The notes under the pieces: generated by a model
Told to the model about the DNA's origin: nothing
The model's input: the letters and a program-made list of their open reading frames with translations, nothing else
The model's database searches: none
Made by a program: the position numbers and the translations under genes
In this document: in pieces, positions 20,904 to 25,174 of the stretch
Numbering within the stretch: the stretch's first letter is position 1
Layout: every line of letters starts with the position of its first letter
Source: JBOGXF01 sp050694275
GTDB taxonomy: Bacteria > Actinomycetota > CADDZG01 > WHSQ01
Reading direction: 5' to 3'
Assembly (NCBI GenBank): GCA_050694275.1
Contig: JBOGXF010000084.1
Span: forward strand, 1-25,174
DNA length: 25,174 bases

Positions 20904-22688
20904 CTAGCGGCCGACCGCGTAGCCCTGCATCCCGCGCGGGTTCGCTGCGGCCTTGAGCACGCCCCTTTGGGGTTCGTACCCAACCGCGCTCAGCCGCCCG
21001 AGGGACCAGTCCTCCTCGACCACGACCTCGTGCCCCCGTTCCTCGAGGGCTCGAACGACATCCGCATCGAACCGACCTTCGACCACGATCTGACCCGGGT
21101 TCGAGGAACGAGGGAAGAAGGAGCTCGGGAAATGCGTCGTGTGGAACATCGGCGCGTCGATCGCCTCTTGAAGGTTGAGGCCGAAGTGCACATGAGCCAA
21201 GAAGAAGTTGAGCGACCACTGATCCTGTGTGTCGCCGCCTGGCGTTCCAAACGCCAGCCGTTCGCGCTCGCCGATCGCAATCGTCGGAGTCAGCGTGGTA
21301 CGAGGCCGCTTCTGCGGAGCGAGCGAGTTGGGAAGCCCCTCCTCGAGCCAGAACATCTGACCACGTGTCCCGAGGCAGAAGCCGAGCCCGGGAATCACCG
21401 GAGAGCTCTGAAGCCACCCACCGCTCGGCGTCGCGGCAACGAGATTCCCCCAGCGATCGACCACGTCGATCTGACAGGTGTCTCCCCCCGATTCACCGGT
21501 TCTCGCAACAGTCGGCTCGCCCGCGCCCGACGAGGCCCACGCGCCCTCGGCATCGACCTTGGGGACTCGCATCAAGCGTGGATCGCGTCCGTCGGGCGCT
21601 CCGGGTCGTAGCTCCCACGATGCACGGTCGGAGACGAGCTCCCGGCGTTGCCTCACGTACCGATCGTCGAGGAGCGCGTCGAGAGGAACGTCGACCATTG
21701 CGGGGTCCCCGTACCACGCCTCTCGATCGGCGAACGCGAGCTTGGCGCACTCGACCACCGTGTGGACGTAGTCCGCGCCGTTGTGCGCCATGGTCGCGAG
21801 GTCGAACCCCTCGAGCAGCGAAAGCTGCTGGAGGAACACCGGCCCCTGACCCCAAGGTCCCGTCTTGAACACCCTGTGATCCGCATAGTCGAACGCGATC
21901 GGTGGCTCCCTCGTCGCCTGCCACGCCGCGAGGTCGTCTGCGGTCAAGATGCCACGGTTGCGCTTCCCGGAGACGTCGATCACATCGGTGTTTCGGCAGA
22001 AATCGTCGATGGCCTCCGCGACGAACCCACGATAGAAGAGCCGGCGCGCCTCTTCGATCTGTCCGTTGCGATCGGAGGCGGCAGCCTCGGCCTCGTCGAC
22101 TATGCGTGCATACGTCGCGGCCAGAGAAGGATTACGAAAGATCGTGCCCGGCGCGGGCACGCGTCCGTCCGGTAGATAGATCTCGGCCGAGCTTCGCCAT
22201 TCTTCGGCGAACAGGTCCTGGACCACGGCGATCGTGCCCGAGATGCGCGGGACCAGCGGATAGCCCCCTCCGGCATACGCGATTGCTTGCTCCATGACCG
22301 ATCGCAGCGGAAACGTTCCAAGCTCGAGCAACAGGAGCATCCACGCGTCGAACGCGCCGGGCACACATGCCGGCAGCAAGCCGGTACCGGGAACCAGTTC
22401 GAGGCCGAGACCTTTGAAGTGCTCGATCGTCGCGGCCTTGGGCGCGACCCCCTGCCCGCAGACGACCAACGCCTCGTCTTGCTCGGCGCCGTAGAGAACG
22501 ATGGACACCTCGCCGCCGGGTCCGTTGAGGTGCGACTCGACCACTTGGAGCACGAGCCCCGCCGCGACCGCGGCATCGAAGGCATTGCCGCCTCGCTCCA
22601 GCACCGCCATGCCCGCGCTCGACGCGAGCCAGTGAGTCGACGAGACCATGCCGTAGGTCCCGAGGAGCTCGGGCCGAGTGGTGAACAT
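20904..22688 (-). CDS. ggt: Gamma-glutamyltransferase family protein
   Basis: 594 residues. N-terminal nucleophile hydrolase that cleaves itself to make an active Thr. Recognisable segments are STHWLASSAGMAVLERGGNA (17-36), HLNGPGGE (53-60) and GPWGQGPVFLQQL (277-289). The processing site is GGDTCQIDVVD, with T404 as the expected nucleophile. SGGWLQSSPVIPGLGF (422-437) and QKRPRTTLTP (459-468) follow. The substrate may be glutathione, mycothiol-like thiols or other gamma-glutamyl compounds. No signal peptide is visible, so it is probably cytosolic, unlike the secreted E. coli GGT. The start is ATG at 22688, because TAGAGT lies 7 nt upstream and homology begins at TRPELLGTYGMVSS; the frame is open 62 codons further but overlaps the divergent gene. 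Confidence 0.9.
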   Translation of the reverse strand: MFTTRPELLGTYGMVSSTHWLASSAGMAVLERGGNAFDAAVAAGLVLQVVESHLNGPGGEVSIVLYGAEQDEALVVCGQGVAPKAATIEHFKGLGLELVPGTGLLPACVPGAFDAWMLLLLELGTFPLRSVMEQAIAYAGGGYPLVPRISGTIAVVQDLFAEEWRSSAEIYLPDGRVPAPGTIFRNPSLAATYARIVDEAEAAASDRNGQIEEARRLFYRGFVAEAIDDFCRNTDVIDVSGKRNRGILTADDLAAWQATREPPIAFDYADHRVFKTGPWGQGPVFLQQLSLLEGFDLATMAHNGADYVHTVVECAKLAFADREAWYGDPAMVDVPLDALLDDRYVRQRRELVSDRASWELRPGAPDGRDPRLMRVPKVDAEGAWASSGAGEPTVARTGESGGDTCQIDVVDRWGNLVAATPSGGWLQSSPVIPGLGFCLGTRGQMFWLEEGLPNSLAPQKRPRTTLTPTIAIGERERLAFGTPGGDTQDQWSLNFFLAHVHFGLNLQEAIDAPMFHTTHFPSSFFPRSSNPGQIVVEGRFDADVVRALEERGHEVVVEEDWSLGRLSAVGYEPQRGVLKAAANPRGMQGYAVGR

Positions 22689-22701
22689 CTGGTGGACTCT
22701 A
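22686..22701 (-). promoter_or_regulatory. Leaderless -10 box of the gamma-glutamyltransferase gene
   Basis: On the minus strand TAGAGT (22701-22696) is followed by 7 nt and the ATG (22688-22686), with no ribosome binding site between. This fits a leaderless transcript and fixes the start codon. Confidence 0.5.
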
Positions 22702-22729
22702 GCCGGGCGCCGGCTCAATCCGGTAAGTA

Positions 22730-22741
22730 CTTTGCGCAAAG
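22730..22741. repeat. Perfect 12-bp palindrome between divergent genes
   Basis: CTTTGCGCAAAG lies 4 bp upstream of the plus-strand -35 element and 29 bp upstream of the minus-strand -10 box. Its place between two promoters suggests an operator acting on one or both genes. Confidence 0.35.
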
Positions 22742-22744
22742 CCA

Positions 22745-22773
22745 TTGCGAATCCCCTCCGTGAGCGAGATAGT
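22745..22773 (+). promoter_or_regulatory. SigA-type promoter of the small protein gene at 22797
   Basis: TTGCGA (22745-22750) and GATAGT (22768-22773) are 17 bp apart. Transcription would start near 22780, just before the ribosome binding site AAGGAG (22785-22790). Confidence 0.45.
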
Positions 22774-22796
22774 GCGCGAACACGAAGGAGACTCGG

Positions 22797-23240
22797 GTGC
22801 CCCAGATCGAATTCACCGACAAAGAGCGCAAGCTCATCGACGCTGTGCTCGTGGAGCTCGACCCAACTAGTCACGAGCTAACCCGTGATTTCAGAAACGC
22901 CCTCTCCGGAGACGATTGGCGATTCCTGGTCCGCTACGCGCGTCGGGAGATGCGAGCCTGTCTCGAGCTCGGATTGCTGGCGCGCTCGATGGCAGACACC
23001 GCACGCCTGCGCAATCTCTCGAACGACGAGGGCGCCTTCGCGTTTCTCCGCTCGGTCTCCTGGCTGCGCAACTTCGGGATGACCGACCCCGATGATGAGC
23101 GTTTCCTGAGCCTCGCCGGCGAGGGTCCCGAAGCACCCCTCTTCCTGGCGGTGGACGCACTGATCGAAATCGCCAAGGACCGAATATTCGACACCGTGGG
23201 CGACGAGTACCGGCAGCTTCTCTTCGACGCCAGTCCTTAG
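22797..23240 (+). CDS. Helical protein of unknown function
   Basis: 147 residues, not recognised. It is predicted to be mostly alpha-helical and mildly acidic: IEFTDKERKLIDAVLVELD, DDWRFLVRYARREMRACLEL and FAFLRSVSWLRNFGM are amphipathic stretches. No signal peptide, membrane helix or catalytic motif was seen, so it is probably cytosolic. The GTG start is supported by AAGGAG 6 nt upstream and a plausible promoter. Codon use matches the neighbours, so it looks like a real, long-resident gene. It is divergent from the gamma-glutamyltransferase and ends 6 bp from the convergent GerMN lipoprotein gene; a functional link to either is not shown. Confidence 0.7.
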   Translation: MPQIEFTDKERKLIDAVLVELDPTSHELTRDFRNALSGDDWRFLVRYARREMRACLELGLLARSMADTARLRNLSNDEGAFAFLRSVSWLRNFGMTDPDDERFLSLAGEGPEAPLFLAVDALIEIAKDRIFDTVGDEYRQLLFDASP

Positions 23241-23246
23241 AGGCGT

Positions 23247-24125
23247 TTACTTCCCGAACTGGACCGGTATCGACACGAGGTGCAGGTCGGAACCGTCCTC
23301 GGCCGAGGATTCGAACACCTCGATCACGCCACCGTCGCCGGCGGCGTCGAACCTCACCTTCTCGGAGTAGTCCCCCCGACAGCCGGTGCCGCACGTCGCG
23401 GTGGTAAAGGTCTCGGCCAGCAGATTGCCCTCATCGTCCAGGATCCGGATACTGACGGTCGCCTCGAAGACGTTGGCCGTCCCCGAGATCGTCACAGGGC
23501 TGGAGACGCGGTCCCCGATCGCCGGGGTCATCACGACGATCGGAGTAAGCAGGTCCTTGAAATCAGACCTCTTCATCGGATCGTCGATCACGATTCCGTG
23601 ACCGCCGAACACCTCGACCCGCTCGCCGTCGATCTCCAGCACGACGTCGTCGACGGTCGGAAATTGCGTGAGCGTGTACACGACCTGCGCGAGCTGCATC
23701 GTCTCCGCGAAAGAACCTCCGCCACCTTCGAACTCAGCACTGAGGTCCACCCTGGCGGTGCCGTCCGAGATATCGAGATCGAGCAGCTCGGTGCCCTCGG
23801 GAATCGCGGTGAAGACGTCGGCATCGGCTTCGGCGCCGCTGGGCCCGGCGAGCAACTCCTCCATCGCCGCGGTTCCGACGGCCGGCGTCGATTCAGTCGC
23901 TCGGCGGGTTCCGAACAGTCCGTCCCCGCGAGCGAACCAGATCTCGAGATCCACCGTTCGATGCTCTTCGTGCGACTTGGGCGCTTGCGAGGTTTCGGGA
24001 GTGGGCTCGGGCGTCGGAGTCGGCGTCGATCCCGCGCGCAAGGGCGCCGGATCGGTCCCGCACGCCGCGAGCAGCAGGGTCGCAACGAGCGCGACACCCG
24101 CCCATCCCTTCAGTGACCGTGACAT
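23247..24125 (-). CDS. GerMN-Gmad2 domain lipoprotein
   Basis: 292 residues. The lipobox LLAAC puts the lipidated cysteine at C22, followed by a Pro/Thr-rich linker (about 31-50), as for a protein tethered outside the membrane. Residues about 57-172 form the GerMN domain, with TAAMEELLAGPS (85-96), TAIPEGTELLDLDISDGTA and VVYTLTQFPTVDDV. Residues about 193-290 are a Gmad2 immunoglobulin-like domain with VTISGTANVFEATVSIRIL and TTATCGTGCRGDYS. These domains occur together in actinobacterial cell-envelope lipoproteins, a few encoded near two-component systems; the name GerMN does not imply sporulation here. The ATG follows GGAGGAAAC. Its promoter is the same ECF-like element as that of the secreted protein at 8627. 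Confidence 0.9.
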   Translation of the reverse strand: MSRSLKGWAGVALVATLLLAACGTDPAPLRAGSTPTPTPEPTPETSQAPKSHEEHRTVDLEIWFARGDGLFGTRRATESTPAVGTAAMEELLAGPSGAEADADVFTAIPEGTELLDLDISDGTARVDLSAEFEGGGGSFAETMQLAQVVYTLTQFPTVDDVVLEIDGERVEVFGGHGIVIDDPMKRSDFKDLLTPIVVMTPAIGDRVSSPVTISGTANVFEATVSIRILDDEGNLLAETFTTATCGTGCRGDYSEKVRFDAAGDGGVIEVFESSAEDGSDLHLVSIPVQFGK

Positions 24126-24161
24126 GTTTCCTCCATCCGAATTCTCGGTTGGTTCTGAGGA

Positions 24162-24191
24162 TCAGACGCCCAACCCGTCGATAAGGTTGCC
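24162..24191 (-). promoter_or_regulatory. ECF-sigma-type promoter of the GerMN-Gmad2 lipoprotein
   Basis: On the minus strand GGCAACC (24191-24185) and CGTCTGA (24168-24162) are 16 bp apart, identical in both elements and spacing to 8521-8550. The first spacer bases also agree (TTNTCGA). Transcription would start near 24155, giving a leader of about 30 nt with GGAGG. Confidence 0.6.
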
Positions 24192-24424
24192 GGCGAGCCT
24201 TCTGCGAACTAAAGGCGTTTGAGGAAATCGCGCAGACGGAGCTTCCCGAGTTGGATAAGTTCCAGCCCCTGCTTTGGCAAGCGGAAGGCGGATGGGCCGA
24301 TGAAATCGATTGGAATATCAGGAGCGAAGAATTGGCTCGCAAGACCCGCATCTGGGCTTCGATGTTAGAAGAGCTATCCGCCGAATGCCGCCGCGTCCAA
24401 GCCCAGCGAATCCGGGCCACCTAA
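24185..24424 (+). pseudogene. Gene remnant or uncertain small ORF
   Basis: An open frame of 79 codons follows an in-frame TAA at 24182 and ends at TAA 24422-24424. The translation looks protein-like: LKAFEEIAQTELPELDKF, then LLWQAEGGWADEIDWNI, and a helical end EELARKTRIWASMLEEL followed by QAQRIRAT. It has no ATG or GTG; the only usual start is TTG at 24251, without a ribosome binding site, which would give 57 residues. This suggests the 3' part of a gene that lost its front. Third-position GC is lower than in neighbouring genes. Its stop overlaps the stop of the convergent lipoprotein by 2 bases. No family was recognised; a chance frame cannot be excluded. Confidence 0.4.
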
Positions 24425-24921
24425 TTGGAAGACTCGGGTATTGGATAGCCGTACTTCGCGAGGAAATTCTCCGCGTCGAGAGCATCGGCAGACTCCGGGT
24501 AGTAGCGAAGAAGCAATTGATACGCCTTGGCGGCCTGGTCCTCGCCTATGCCCACGGCAGACACTGCAACCGCCTCGGCCTTCGCGATTCGTGAGAGGCA
24601 ATCATCGCCACCCTCATAGGCACCGTAGTCCTCAAGATAACCTTCCACGTTCGCCACGTAGAAGATCATGTCGGAGATCGCGTCACCGAGCTTCTTGAGG
24701 GTTCGGGAGAATCCCTCCCCTTTAGCCTCCGTTGCGACTAACGAGAGAGCGAAGATGTCATCGGCCGTCTCTTCAGCTTCCCTGCAGTCAGGGGCGGCAG
24801 GAGCGGTGGTGGTCGGGGAGACGGGGACACCCGCGGACTCCTGCTTCGGCTCGTTGGAGCAGGCAACGAGCAATAGAAACAAGGCTCCGATTAAGAGACC
24901 GGTCCGCGTTCCCATAGCCAT
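24421..24921 (-). CDS. Putative lipoprotein with TPR-like C-terminus
   Basis: 166 residues. The N-terminus GTRTGLLIGALFLLLVACSN is a lipoprotein signal with lipobox LVAC (Cys at 21), followed by a Thr/Pro/Ala linker (about 30-43). The mature part is helical, with two further cysteines (DCREAEE and DDCLSRI) that could form a disulfide. The C-terminal AAKAYQLLLRYYPESADALD resembles a tetratricopeptide unit. Function unknown. Two ATGs compete (24921 and 24915): TAGGCT (24929-24924) lies 8 nt before the second, which would make that one leaderless. The frame is open to 25080, but the extra residues precede the signal and are unlikely to be translated. GC is clearly lower than in most of the window. 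Confidence 0.7.
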   Translation of the reverse strand: MAMGTRTGLLIGALFLLLVACSNEPKQESAGVPVSPTTTAPAAPDCREAEETADDIFALSLVATEAKGEGFSRTLKKLGDAISDMIFYVANVEGYLEDYGAYEGGDDCLSRIAKAEAVAVSAVGIGEDQAAKAYQLLLRYYPESADALDAENFLAKYGYPIPESSN

Positions 24922-25093
24922 CCAGCCTAGTCCTGGCAGGTTGCGCGCGCCTTCAGATGCTTCCATCCCACAGGTAACTGGCGGGCAAGATTCATCGAAG
25001 GCTTGCGCAGGCTCGGAAGGTAACGAGATCCCACCCGTGGACCGTCTCTCCCCGTTCGGCAGATACGCACGCGTTTTCATCGACGCGACGGGC

Positions 25094-25174
25094 TTATCGC
25101 GTGAGAAGTGCCAAGAAAACTGCGAAGGCGGTAACCGCCATCCCTGTGCGAACGGCGTACCGGCGGCTCAACTC
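25094..25174 (-). CDS. C-terminal end of a membrane protein (5' part outside window)
   Basis: Only the last 26 codons are inside the window, read from the right edge to TAA at 25096-25094. The peptide ELSRRYAVRTGMAVTAFAVF continues LALLTR and forms one hydrophobic helix with a short basic end, as in a C-terminal transmembrane segment. It lies upstream of, and on the same strand as, the lipoprotein gene, with 172 nt between them in which no gene was recognised. Too short to assign a family. Confidence 0.4.
   Translation of the reverse strand, partial: ELSRRYAVRTGMAVTAFAVFLALLTR

Noticed and set aside
22689..22874. 62-codon N-terminal extension of the gamma-glutamyltransferase
   Set aside because: It crosses the promoter and start of the divergent gene and shows no family homology; the ATG at 22688 has a leaderless -10 box.
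24922..25080. N-terminal extension of the second lipoprotein (start at 25080)
   Set aside because: It would put about 53 polar residues before a lipoprotein signal, which would block export.

Overview
The window is high-GC bacterial chromosome, most likely from a deep-branching or uncultured member of the Actinomycetota. The main pointers are a dnaK-grpE-dnaJ-hspR heat-shock operon with an HspR-type (HAIR-like) operator, a thrS gene followed directly by an actinobacterial Ap4A-phosphorylase-type HIT gene, frequent GTG/TTG starts, several apparently leaderless genes, and GerMN/Gmad2 and small receiver-like proteins of types common in actinobacteria. The species cannot be named from sequence alone. 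No rRNA, tRNA, CRISPR array, insertion sequence or phage gene was seen.

Layout. (1) 1-4699, minus strand: a tight four-gene operon running fba (class I aldolase), secreted gluzincin-type peptidase, thrS, HIT phosphorylase (cut by the window edge). (2) 4751-8426: a leaderless TPR-like gene coupled to a MidA-family methyltransferase, a convergent D-2-hydroxyacid dehydrogenase, then a divergent cyclopropane-fatty-acid-synthase-type enzyme. The divergent pair shares a 42-bp promoter region. (3) 8427-9409: a structured intergenic stretch and an ECF-sigma-like promoter driving a secreted protein. (4) 9436-11656: an MMPL transporter gene broken by a 16-bp tandem duplication. (5) 11823-15921: the heat-shock operon dnaK-grpE-dnaJ-hspR, with a small DUF3096-like membrane protein gene at its end. 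(6) 16040-18316: a secreted Asp-box (BNR) protein and a divergent secreted protein of unknown function. (7) 18374-20841: ftsH and a divergent receiver-like protein. (8) 20904-23240: a gamma-glutamyltransferase and a divergent small protein of unknown function. (9) 23247-25174: a GerMN-Gmad2 lipoprotein, a gene remnant, another lipoprotein and a membrane-protein tail, in a stretch whose right part has clearly lower GC.

Themes. Much of the content is protein quality control (DnaK/GrpE/DnaJ/HspR, FtsH) and the cell envelope (MMPL, cyclopropane synthase, lipoproteins, secreted proteins). Two envelope genes 15.6 kb apart, the secreted PPC-like protein and the GerMN-Gmad2 lipoprotein, carry the same bipartite promoter, GGCAACC-N16-CGTCTGA. 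This looks like one ECF sigma regulon and is the most notable regulatory observation. Several housekeeping genes instead have a TANNNT -10 box placed 6-7 nt before the start codon with no ribosome binding site, so they are probably translated from leaderless mRNAs. The other striking event is the MMPL frameshift: removing one 16-bp repeat copy restores a full 734-residue protein.
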